A stretch of 6,559 nucleotides of DNA from Clostridiales bacterium (GTDB taxonomy: Bacteria > Bacillota > Clostridia > Saccharofermentanales > UBA5734). The translations under genes were made by a program, and so were the position numbers. The stretch spans positions 1-6,559 of the forward strand of contig SLHU01000308.1 in NCBI GenBank assembly GCA_007135995.1, given 5' to 3'. The notes below the pieces were generated by a model. It had not been told where the DNA came from and ran no database searches. It saw only the letters and a list, made by a program, of their open reading frames with translations. Positions 1 to 6,559 of the stretch are shown here, in pieces; positions within the stretch are counted from its first letter, which is position 1, and each line of letters begins with the position of its first letter.

Positions 1-29
1 ATTACAGATATTTAGGTTTTACTCATTAA

Positions 30-869
30 TTATAACGTAAACCAGGAACCCGGGTTTTGCAATGCCTGTTTCCCCGTTTCAAGAATCCGCATACAGGCCA
101 GTGTTTCTTGTCTGGTCACAGGCGGTTGTTCAGGATGAATAAAAAAATCAAGCATCACAGCGATTAAATTCTCAAAAAATTCTGAACAGCAGCTCGAGCT
201 GGCATGTCCGTCCGTTTTGCCCGTATAGATATTGAACGCCAGATCAGGCATCTGAAGCAGACTGCCCGTTCCCTTTTCAAACTCAATCATTATCTGGCGA
301 TGAACGCTTTGTTCTAAAGCCATCATACGACGCGGCCCAGCCCCCAGAACAGCTACCAGCATTTCAACTTGGTGAATCGCATAGGTTTCAAAATCACCTG
401 GACCTGTGACAGCCATCAGACACACTTTGTCTTTATCGGTCATCGTCATCAGCTGGCGGGAAAAGCGCAGTGCCGAAGCTGAAAACATGGGAGTCTTATG
501 TTTTTCAGCCAGATCGAACATGCGAATACCGCTGGCCGTGTCGGGTGAAAAGGTTTTGTCAATATAAACGGGTTTTCCAGACTGCAAAGCCAGCTTTGAC
601 AGTCTTTCATGATGCTGGCTGTGATTAGGCGAAAGAACGATGATCGCGTCTGAAAGTGCAATCAACTCTGCTTCGGAGCGGCATAATGTTATGCTGTGCC
701 GATCACACCATGCCTGGTTAGCCTCGCCATCAGGCGCATCAATTTCTGCCCAGGCAAATGTAACTTCAGCTTCTGTCCCTAATATTTCACCTTGCTGTCT
801 AACCCATGCCGGATAGTTTTCTGCGTGCCATTCATCAAGAAAATAATCAATATAGCCTATTTTCAGCAT
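30..869 (-). CDS. Gfo/Idh/MocA-family NAD(P)-dependent oxidoreductase
   Basis: This 279-residue protein is probably a soluble dehydrogenase acting on a sugar, polyol or related compound. The sequence shows family hallmarks. A nucleotide-binding half ends in the segment SPNHSQHHERL (about residues 80-90). The stretch GKPVYIDKTF (98-107) corresponds to the family's EKP motif, with K105 as the likely catalytic lysine. A downstream D-x6-H arrangement (D159, H166) fits the catalytic histidine helix. The N-terminus is atypical: instead of a clear GxGxxG loop it reads KIGYIDYFLDEWH. At 279 residues it is shorter than classical members (about 330-390), so the C-terminal sheet domain is reduced. The start is supported by AGGAGG on the minus strand (878-883), 8 nt upstream of ATG. 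It is transcribed divergently from two TIM-barrel genes, suggesting a shared pathway. The family call is fairly safe; the substrate is unknown. Confidence 0.85.
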   Translation of the reverse strand: MLKIGYIDYFLDEWHAENYPAWVRQQGEILGTEAEVTFAWAEIDAPDGEANQAWCDRHSITLCRSEAELIALSDAIIVLSPNHSQHHERLSKLALQSGKPVYIDKTFSPDTASGIRMFDLAEKHKTPMFSASALRFSRQLMTMTDKDKVCLMAVTGPGDFETYAIHQVEMLVAVLGAGPRRMMALEQSVHRQIMIEFEKGTGSLLQMPDLAFNIYTGKTDGHASSSCCSEFFENLIAVMLDFFIHPEQPPVTRQETLACMRILETGKQALQNPGSWFTL

Positions 870-877
870 GATCTGAT

Positions 878-883
878 CCTCCT
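878..883 (-). promoter_or_regulatory. Ribosome binding site of the minus-strand oxidoreductase
   Basis: The plus strand reads CCTCCT, which is AGGAGG on the minus strand. It sits 8 nt before the ATG whose first base is 869, and so supports that start. Confidence 0.8.
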
Positions 884-959
884 GTCATGATACTCAATCA
901 TAAATCAAACACATCGCGGCTTCAACACATCCTGCCTAACGGAACAAACCCGGGGCGGT

Positions 960-971
960 CGTGTTAACACG
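960..971. promoter_or_regulatory. Perfect 12-bp palindrome, candidate operator
   Basis: CGTGTTAACACG reads identically on both strands. It lies between divergent genes, where a dimeric repressor or activator site is expected. No specific regulator family can be assigned from the motif. Confidence 0.35.
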
Positions 972-1177
972 CATCAGGCATATATGCTTGTCATGCAACG
1001 TGTTCTGCCGCCGGTGATGATCGTCCGTTTCAACGTGATGTGTTTCACCTCAGTTCATAATACCAATAAATCATCTCTTTCATGTTTCAGGATCAAAAGA
1101 ATTTGTCTATTTGTATATGATTTTTGACAGCTTTGATTCAAGAGCGAGAAACATTCTGGTTATCTGCGCAACTTGTA

Positions 1178-1197
1178 TTATAATGAAGATATTATAA
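1178..1197 (+). promoter_or_regulatory. Candidate -10 region embedded in an inverted repeat
   Basis: TATAAT at 1179-1184 is a consensus -10 box for the TIM-barrel operon and predicts a start site near 1191. The matching -35 position (about 1156-1161, CTGGTT) is poor, which would fit an activated promoter. The -10 box lies within TTATAAT (1178-1184), repeated inverted as ATTATAA (1191-1197) with a 6-nt spacer. A regulator bound there would cover the transcription start. The spacer length differs from PerR or Fur boxes, which have 1 nt. Confidence 0.45.
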
Positions 1198-1249
1198 CAT
1201 TTTTTAAAGACCGTTCATCGGTCCGTAAACAGAAAGGACAGGTGTTTAC

Positions 1250-2113
1250 ATGATTAATTTTAAAATTGGTGTCATGACAGATTCATTTCGTGTTCCTTTG
1301 ATTGAAGGAATAAAGAAAGCAAAAAGCCTTGGGGCGGAGGGCATACAAGTCTATGCGACGAAGGGTGAAATGGCACCGGAAAATCTAAGCAAAACGCAGC
1401 GCCGCGATATTCTGGACAGAATTAAAAGTGAGGGGCTGGTGATCTCGGCACTTTGCGGTGATCTTGGCGGACATGGTTTTATGCACGAAGATGATAATGA
1501 CTGGCGAATTGAGAAATCAAAGAGAATTATGGATCTGGCCAGAGAACTTGAGACTGACGTTGTTACAACACATATTGGCGTCGTACCTGAAGATGAGCGT
1601 GTGCAGCGCTATTCGGTGATGCAGAAAGCCTGCTTTGAGCTGGCGCAATATGGTGATGAAGTAGGTGCTTCTTTCGCGATTGAAACGGGTCCTGAAACAG
1701 CGCCCGTTCTTCGCCGTTTTCTTGACAGCCTGGGCGCGAAAGGCGTACGTGTCAATCTTGACCCTGCTAATTTCGTCATGGTCACCGGCGATGATCCCGT
1801 CGAAGCAGTGAAAATACTGGCGCCCTATATTGTCCATACACATGCCAAAGATGGTATTCGCCTTTTGAAAAAATCACCGGAAGTCATTTATGGCGTGTCG
1901 GACATTGAAGATGAGATCCAGACCGGTGAGGCATTTCGTGAAGTCCCGCTTGGCCAGGGAGGCGTCGATTTCCCTGCCTATTTAAAAGCGCTGCATGATA
2001 TAGGCTACAGCGGATTCCTGACGATTGAACGTGAGGTTGGCGATAATCCTGAAAAAGATATCCAGCTGGCTGTTGAGTTCCTGAATGATCAGATCAGAAA
2101 ACTGAACGCTTGA
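1250..2113 (+). CDS. Xylose-isomerase-like TIM-barrel sugar isomerase/epimerase (first of pair)
   Basis: This 287-residue cytoplasmic protein belongs to the AP endonuclease 2 / xylose isomerase-like TIM-barrel superfamily, which includes sugar-phosphate isomerases, epimerases and inosose dehydratases of the IolE/IolI type. The divalent-metal ligand pattern is visible in order: E145 (AIETGP), D171 (NLDPAN), H198 (HTHAKD) and E260 (LTIERE). H108 in TTHIG is also in a typical strand-end position. The segment PLGQGGVDF (233-241) is the usual loop before the last strand. Length is normal for the family (about 270-300). The ATG is preceded by an AAAGGA-type site (1233-1238), 11 nt upstream. The gene is followed after 67 nt by a second barrel gene on the same strand, so the two are probably co-transcribed. 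The exact substrate and reaction cannot be read from the sequence; IolE-like dehydratase activity is an alternative to epimerisation. Confidence 0.9.
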   Translation: MINFKIGVMTDSFRVPLIEGIKKAKSLGAEGIQVYATKGEMAPENLSKTQRRDILDRIKSEGLVISALCGDLGGHGFMHEDDNDWRIEKSKRIMDLARELETDVVTTHIGVVPEDERVQRYSVMQKACFELAQYGDEVGASFAIETGPETAPVLRRFLDSLGAKGVRVNLDPANFVMVTGDDPVEAVKILAPYIVHTHAKDGIRLLKKSPEVIYGVSDIEDEIQTGEAFREVPLGQGGVDFPAYLKALHDIGYSGFLTIEREVGDNPEKDIQLAVEFLNDQIRKLNA

Positions 2114-2166
2114 CACCAGGATTCATTTTCAGCCGGATTAAAATTTAACGAAACAGTAAAATATAC

Positions 2167-2172
2167 AGGAGG
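2167..2172 (+). promoter_or_regulatory. Ribosome binding site of the second TIM-barrel gene
   Basis: A perfect AGGAGG lies 8 nt upstream of the ATG at 2181. No promoter or terminator is evident in the 67-nt gap before it, which supports co-transcription with the preceding gene. Confidence 0.85.
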
Positions 2173-2180
2173 TTTTATTC

Positions 2181-3083
2181 ATGAGAATTGGTGTCAGTTC
2201 CTATAGCTACAGCGCACTTGTCGCTCAGGGAAAATACACGCAGTTTGAGTTGATTGCGCTTGCGCGTGATATGGGCTTTGAGTTTATTGAGTTCGCTGGA
2301 CTGATTGTACCTGAAAAAGAAAATAAAGCGGATTATGCATCCCGGCTGGCTGAAGAGTGCAGCCGTGTCGGTATTGGTGCAGGCAATTATACAATCGGCG
2401 CTGATTTTTTAAAACCGGCGCAGGGTAATTGGAAAGATGAAGTTGAAAGATTAAAAAAAGAAGTTGATATCGCAGCCATCCTGCAGGCGCCGGGCATGCG
2501 CCATGATGTCACGACCGGACGTGGCAAGAACACTGAACTGTCAGAGCGGCAATACGAGCCGCAGTCCAGGGCACCTGCTGAGAGCTTTGACAGTGTTCTG
2601 CCGCTGCTGGCGGATGCCTGTCGCGAAGTAACACAATATGCAGCAACAAAAAATATTCGTACCATGCTTGAAAATCATGGATATTTCTGCCAGGACAGTG
2701 ATCGGGTAGAGAAACTGATATCAGCCGTTAACCATCCAAACTACGGTTTGCTGGTTGATATAGGTAATTTCATGTGCGCTGATGAGGACTCAGCGCTTGC
2801 GGTCGGCCGGATAGCCCCTTATGGGTTTCACTTACATGCCAAAGACTTCCATTATAAGAAAGGTTTTGAACCGTCACCTGGTCAGGGCTGGTTTCCAACC
2901 AGGGCCGGCAACTGGCTGCGCGGTGCCATCATCGGTCACGGTGTGGTTCCTGTCAGCCAGTGCATTCGCGTGATGCTCAGCAGCGGCTACAAAGGCGATA
3001 TTTCTATTGAATTCGAAGGCCTTGAAGATCCTGTGGTTGGTTTGACCCTTGGTCTGGAAAATCTTAAGCGCATGATCGGCTGA
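2181..3083 (+). CDS. Xylose-isomerase-like TIM-barrel sugar isomerase/epimerase (second of pair)
   Basis: This 300-residue protein is from the same superfamily as its upstream neighbour but clearly diverged, so it is unlikely to be a recent duplicate. The first strand and helix read MRIGVSSYSY, then a helix leading to GFEFIEFAG (about 32-40). The metal-ligand pattern is present: E164 (TMLENHG), D193 (LLVDIGNF), H219 (HLHAKDF) and E277 (ISIEFEG). The insertion around 105-135 (MRHDVTTGRGKN onward) lies between mid-barrel elements and could shape substrate specificity. It probably works in the same pathway as the first barrel and the divergent oxidoreductase, for example isomerising or epimerising a keto intermediate made by the dehydrogenase; that part is inference. 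The family call is strong, the substrate unknown. Confidence 0.9.
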   Translation: MRIGVSSYSYSALVAQGKYTQFELIALARDMGFEFIEFAGLIVPEKENKADYASRLAEECSRVGIGAGNYTIGADFLKPAQGNWKDEVERLKKEVDIAAILQAPGMRHDVTTGRGKNTELSERQYEPQSRAPAESFDSVLPLLADACREVTQYAATKNIRTMLENHGYFCQDSDRVEKLISAVNHPNYGLLVDIGNFMCADEDSALAVGRIAPYGFHLHAKDFHYKKGFEPSPGQGWFPTRAGNWLRGAIIGHGVVPVSQCIRVMLSSGYKGDISIEFEGLEDPVVGLTLGLENLKRMIG

Positions 3084-3093
3084 GGCATTGAGA

Positions 3094-3118
3094 CAGGCAG
3101 CGAATGGGAATCTGCCTG
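3094..3118 (+). terminator. Stem-loop just after the TIM-barrel operon
   Basis: CAGGCAG (3094-3100) pairs perfectly with CTGCCTG (3112-3118) across an 11-nt loop, 10 nt after the stop codon of the second barrel gene. Position suggests a transcript-end structure, but there is no downstream T tract, so it may only stabilise the 3' end. Confidence 0.35.
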
Positions 3119-3175
3119 ATCATCGGTGAAGAAACAGACCTTGAGTCAATTGATGAGTTTTAGCGTTATTTTTAG

Positions 3176-3202
3176 ATTCAGCAGCGAAAGCCTTTGCTGA
3201 AT
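3176..3202 (+). other. Stem-loop in the gap before the acetyltransferase gene
   Basis: ATTCAGCA (3176-3183) pairs perfectly with TGCTGAAT (3195-3202), with an 11-nt loop. The following bases AAGTTTGT are only slightly T-rich, so it is a weak terminator candidate at best. Confidence 0.3.
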
Positions 3203-3226
3203 AAGTTTGTCTGACACAGGGCAGAG

Positions 3227-3251
3227 CAGGCGGTGAACACTTCGCCGCCTG
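3227..3251 (+). other. Strong 11-bp hairpin upstream of the acetyltransferase gene
   Basis: CAGGCGGTGAA (3227-3237) pairs with TTCGCCGCCTG (3241-3251), including one G-T pair, around a 3-nt loop. It lies 33 nt before the preferred start at 3285 and has no T tract behind it. It could end upstream transcripts inefficiently or affect translation of the next gene. Confidence 0.4.
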
Positions 3252-3274
3252 TCTGGCCTTGACGCAAAGAGCAT

Positions 3275-3279
3275 GGAGG
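3275..3279 (+). promoter_or_regulatory. Ribosome binding site deciding the acetyltransferase start
   Basis: GGAGG is separated by 5 nt from the ATG at 3285. It overlaps the alternative ATG at 3273, which itself has no upstream Shine-Dalgarno sequence. Confidence 0.75.
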
Positions 3280-3284
3280 CAGAT

Positions 3285-4514
3285 ATGTCAGAAATTATTC
3301 GTCTGCAAACAGCAGACTATGAAGAAGCAATGGATTTCATGAATTTAGTTTTCAGTTTAGGCGGTGCACCTACTAACTTCCCGCATCTGCTGCCCAAACT
3401 GTATAAGCCTGACGACCATTTGCTTCAATATAATTACGCGATCAAACACAATAATAAGATACGGGCAGTTGTCGGCAGCTTTCCGCTTCAGCTGTCAGCC
3501 GGTGGTGAAATACTAAAAGTTGCCGGAATTGGCGGTGTTTCGACGCATCCTGGTGAGCGAAGAACCGGATTGATGCGAAAACTCATGGAGGCAGCCGTCA
3601 GCGACATGGATCAAGACGGTTGTGATCTTTCTGTTCTTGGGGGGCAGCGCCAGCGCTATGGCTACTATGGTTATGAAAAGGGCGGCAGTATTTTGTCTTT
3701 TCATCTGACAAAAACAAATCTTAGACACACATTAAGGGGACAAGAGCCACCGGATGTTTCATTTCACTGCATTGCCGCGGCGCCGGACTCAAAACACACA
3801 CCGGACAGTTTGTTTGATCAGAACCAGACACTTATGGATACCGTTGCCTGGATGCATGAAGCACATGCTGCTCAGCCAGTTTTTTTGAGGCGTGAAAAAG
3901 CAGATTTTCTGACGATATTGACATCCTGGAACTGCTCAGTGTGGGTGGCCTGTGAGAAGCAGCTGCCCGCTGGCTATATGGTGATCAATCCAAACGGTTC
4001 AGTGAGTGAATTTATTACAACAGACAATGGTTGTGCGCAGAACATCGCAGCGGCCTGGCTGCAGCAGCATAGCGATGAGGAGCTTGTTATTCAAGTTCAG
4101 CCTTCACAGACAAAAATCTGTGTGCAAATGGCTCAGATATGCGAATACTGGCACCTTGATCTGGCGTACATGTATCGGATTATGAACTGGCCTCGTGTAT
4201 TGAAAGCTATGCTTCAAGTCAAGGCTGGTCAAATGAAGCTGCCTGATGGTTCATTAAGCTTCTGGCTGAAGGACCAGGAAAAAGGCTTCAGTCTGTCACT
4301 TAAAAATGGTCAGGTTACAGCCTCATGGCTTGACAATGACCATGATAATTTCACCTTAAAGCTCGATCGTCTGACAGCAGCCAGACTCGTGACGGGCCCC
4401 CTGCCGGCAGCGCAAGTCCTGACGGGTGAACAGCTGAGCGGCGCGAATGAGCAACTGCTGCTTTCCAGCTGGTTTCCCCTGCCTTTTGGCTGGCCTATGC
4501 CTGATGGTGTTTAA
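3285..4514 (+). CDS. Eis-like GNAT N-acetyltransferase with C-terminal SCP2-like domain
   Basis: This 409-residue protein probably transfers an acetyl group from acetyl-CoA to an amine substrate. The N-terminal GNAT domain contains GIGGVSTHPGERRTGLMRKL, and its RRTGLMRKLM stretch (residues 92-101) is the acetyl-CoA pyrophosphate-binding loop. It is followed by YGYYGYEKGG (about 125-134), typical of the Eis group. A degenerate second GNAT fold occupies the middle. The last 100 or so residues (from about LKAMLQVKAG) resemble an SCP2-like domain and end in LLLSSWFPLPFGWPMPDGV, characteristic of the group. Total length matches Eis proteins (about 400). An in-frame ATG at 3273 would add four residues, but GGAGG (3275-3279) lies 5 nt before the ATG at 3285 and decides for the latter. 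Relatives acetylate aminoglycosides or lysines in some species; the substrate here is unknown. It appears to be a single-gene unit. Confidence 0.88.
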   Translation: MSEIIRLQTADYEEAMDFMNLVFSLGGAPTNFPHLLPKLYKPDDHLLQYNYAIKHNNKIRAVVGSFPLQLSAGGEILKVAGIGGVSTHPGERRTGLMRKLMEAAVSDMDQDGCDLSVLGGQRQRYGYYGYEKGGSILSFHLTKTNLRHTLRGQEPPDVSFHCIAAAPDSKHTPDSLFDQNQTLMDTVAWMHEAHAAQPVFLRREKADFLTILTSWNCSVWVACEKQLPAGYMVINPNGSVSEFITTDNGCAQNIAAAWLQQHSDEELVIQVQPSQTKICVQMAQICEYWHLDLAYMYRIMNWPRVLKAMLQVKAGQMKLPDGSLSFWLKDQEKGFSLSLKNGQVTASWLDNDHDNFTLKLDRLTAARLVTGPLPAAQVLTGEQLSGANEQLLLSSWFPLPFGWPMPDGV

Positions 4515-4687
4515 CCCTACGGGCACAGCCGTCTGCCTGAGATCCATTCCAACAGCTGATTAAGCTGCAAAGCGAAGGATATCCCGGCAAGTGATTATCT
4601 TTCTTTTTCAGCGGTCCATATGACTTAAGGTTCAAACCATAATCATTGAGTATTGACCGAATGTTTATAGATTATTCATACGCCAAG

Positions 4688-4716
4688 TTGACGAATATTT
4701 TTATAATAGTTATAAT
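4688..4716 (+). promoter_or_regulatory. Sigma-A type promoter, probably for katG
   Basis: TTGACG (4688-4693, 5/6 to the -35 consensus) and TATAAT (4711-4716, perfect -10) are separated by exactly 17 nt. The predicted start is near 4723, giving katG an unusually long leader of about 440 nt. No comparable promoter was found closer to katG. Confidence 0.75.
4701..4715 (+). promoter_or_regulatory. PerR operator (Per box) overlapping the -10 element
   Basis: TTATAATAGTTATAA matches the Bacillus subtilis PerR consensus TTATAATNATTATAA at 13 of 14 defined positions (14 of 15 counting the free centre). The only change is A to G at position 9. It covers the spacer and -10 of the promoter, a position suited to repression by metal-bound PerR and release on peroxide exposure. 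A second, weaker overlapping match starts at 4710 (12 of 14 defined positions). katG is an established PerR target in Gram-positive bacteria, which makes the assignment coherent. Confidence 0.75.
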
Positions 4717-4849
4717 TATTCTATTAGAATTTCAGACTGTTTACTGCATGGAATGCCGGATAACATATCCTGATCTGTTCAGTACAAGTCTAGAAAGAAG
4801 TTGTATGTCTGGTTATTATAAGCCAAATAAAGCAGATAAGCTAAACAAA

Positions 4850-4892
4850 GATCCATCCCTGTCCCTGTACAGCGCACATGATCCATCCCTGT
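4850..4892 (+). repeat. Short direct repeat, 13-bp copies 30 bp apart
   Basis: GATCCATCCCTGT occurs at 4850-4862 and again at 4880-4892. CCCTGTAC occurs at 4864-4871 region and again near 4887-4894, so the unit looks like a partly duplicated segment of about 30 bp. Function is unknown. Confidence 0.55.
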
Positions 4893-4914
4893 ACGGCGTA
4901 TATATCATGTGTGT
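4872..4914 (+). ncRNA. Long hairpin in the presumed katG leader
   Basis: GCGCACATGAT (4872-4882) can pair over 11 bp with ATCATGTGTGT (4904-4914), including two or three G-U pairs, around a 21-nt loop. It lies within the transcript expected from the PerR-box promoter. No known riboswitch or small RNA family is recognised. Confidence 0.35.
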
Positions 4915-4929
4915 GGACAGTATACCAAA

Positions 4930-4961
4930 TATCAACCCTGCAGAATACCAACCCTACAGAA
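4930..4961 (+). repeat. Tandem 16-bp repeat, two copies
   Basis: TATCAACCCTGCAGAA (4930-4945) is immediately followed by TACCAACCCTACAGAA (4946-4961), differing at two positions. The second copy runs into the left arm of the terminator-like hairpin. Confidence 0.6.
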
Positions 4962-4987
4962 ATGGCCGTAGTTTTCTATGGCCATTT
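4960..4987 (+). terminator. Terminator-like 12-bp hairpin between the PerR promoter and katG
   Basis: AAATGGCCGTAG (4960-4971) pairs with CTATGGCCATTT (4976-4987), with one G-U pair, around a TTTT loop. The trailing sequence TCAATTT is only moderately T-rich. The shape resembles a bidirectional intrinsic terminator, yet it stands between the only good promoter and katG. It would therefore either attenuate katG transcription or end a short independent transcript of about 265 nt. Confidence 0.5.
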
Positions 4988-5104
4988 TCAATTTAAAAAC
5001 ATCTGATATTCGATCGCATGATGAATATTGTTCCTGAGCAGGCATCAGAATCGAGGATCAGAATCCTGCCGGGAGGTGCAAATTTCATCCTATCCGAAAA
5101 ATGA

Positions 5105-5142
5105 AGCAGCAACAGCTGCTTGGCAGCCGGTAAGGCTGCAGC
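5105..5142 (+). promoter_or_regulatory. Clustered, mutually complementary hairpin arms before the katG ribosome binding site
   Basis: AGCAGC/GCTGCT (5105-5110 with 5115-5120, AACA loop) forms one hairpin. GCAGCC/GGCTGC (5123-5128 with 5134-5139, GGTAA loop) forms a second. All arms share GCAGC or GCTGC, so alternative pairings are possible: 5115-5119 with 5123-5127, or 5106-5110 with 5135-5139. A further GCAGC lies at 5138-5142, 6 nt before the ribosome binding site. Such an arrangement could switch between folds, but regulation is not demonstrated. Confidence 0.4.
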
Positions 5143-5148
5143 GCAAAT

Positions 5149-6559
<1,411 letters not shown>

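Larger units (their letters stand above)
870..1249. other. Divergent intergenic regulatory region
   Basis: This 380-bp gap separates the minus-strand oxidoreductase from the plus-strand TIM-barrel genes, so it must hold promoters for both directions. It contains a perfect 12-bp palindrome CGTGTTAACACG (960-971). The 9-mer GATGTGTTT occurs once on each strand (907-915 minus, 1037-1045 plus). A TATAAT box (1179-1184) lies within an inverted repeat TTATAAT/ATTATAA (1178-1197). There is also a short dyad GACCG/CGGTC (1209-1223) in the presumed leader. A 47-codon open frame (984-1127) has no ribosome binding site and is not called. No convincing minus-strand promoter was identified. Confidence 0.7.

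Noticed and set aside
984..1127. A 47-codon plus-strand open frame in the divergent intergenic region
   Set aside because: It has no ribosome binding site, no recognisable domain, and lies in a region rich in candidate operator motifs.
1124..1152. TTGACA at 1124-1129 as a -35 box for the TIM-barrel operon
   Set aside because: It is a perfect -35 hexamer, but no -10-like sequence lies 16-18 nt downstream.
1178..1197. TTATAAT/ATTATAA as a second PerR or Fur box
   Set aside because: The arms are separated by 6 nt instead of the single nucleotide required by the 7-1-7 boxes of the Fur family.
3131..3160. TTGAGT followed by a possible -10 as a promoter for the acetyltransferase gene
   Set aside because: The -35 is acceptable but the bases at the right distance (CGTTAT or GTTATT) match the -10 consensus poorly.
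4553..4567. CAGCT/AGCTG dyad after the acetyltransferase gene as a terminator
   Set aside because: The stem is only 5 bp and no T tract follows.
4646..4996. A 116-codon open frame between the acetyltransferase gene and katG, with shorter versions from ATG at 4748 or 4805
   Set aside because: Its apparent hydrophobic N-terminus is encoded by the promoter and PerR box, none of the starts has a good Shine-Dalgarno sequence, and its end runs through the terminator-like hairpin. The version from 4805 (63 residues) with a weak GAAAG upstream is the only one worth keeping in mind.

Overview
The window looks like a chromosomal segment of a low-to-medium GC Gram-positive bacterium (Bacillota, probably class Bacilli). 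This is inferred from strong AGGAGG-type ribosome binding sites, sigma-A style promoters and a near-consensus PerR box ahead of a katG gene. The genus cannot be fixed from the sequence alone. There is no rRNA, tRNA, CRISPR array, transposase or phage gene.

Region 1 (30-3083) resembles a small carbohydrate or polyol metabolism locus. A Gfo/Idh/MocA-type oxidoreductase is on the minus strand. A 380-bp intergenic region rich in dyad symmetry separates it from two plus-strand genes, probably co-transcribed, that encode xylose-isomerase-like TIM-barrel proteins (isomerases or epimerases). Both barrels keep the Glu/Asp/His/Glu metal-binding pattern. An NAD(P)-dependent dehydrogenase next to two such barrels is the usual make-up of inositol-like or rare-sugar interconversion pathways. 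The substrate is not evident, and no transporter, kinase or regulator gene lies in the window.

Region 2 (3084-4514) begins with a 200-bp gap holding three stem-loops. It is followed by an Eis-like GNAT acetyltransferase with a C-terminal SCP2-like domain, whose start is best placed at 3285.

Region 3 (4515-6559) is the most interesting part. A 648-bp gap without a convincing gene contains a strong promoter (TTGACG-N17-TATAAT) overlapped by a 14/15 match to the PerR operator. Downstream lie short direct repeats, two long hairpins (one terminator-like at 4960-4987), a katG-proximal cluster of mutually complementary hairpin arms, and an AAGGAGG ribosome binding site. Then katG begins (catalase-peroxidase, GTG start at 5163) and runs off the window after 465 codons. 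Peroxide-responsive expression of katG from a promoter about 440 nt upstream is the simplest reading. The intervening transcript could act as an attenuated leader or be released as a small structured RNA. KatG keeps all the catalytic residues visible here, but has His where Mycobacterium tuberculosis KatG has Ser315, at the neck of the substrate channel.
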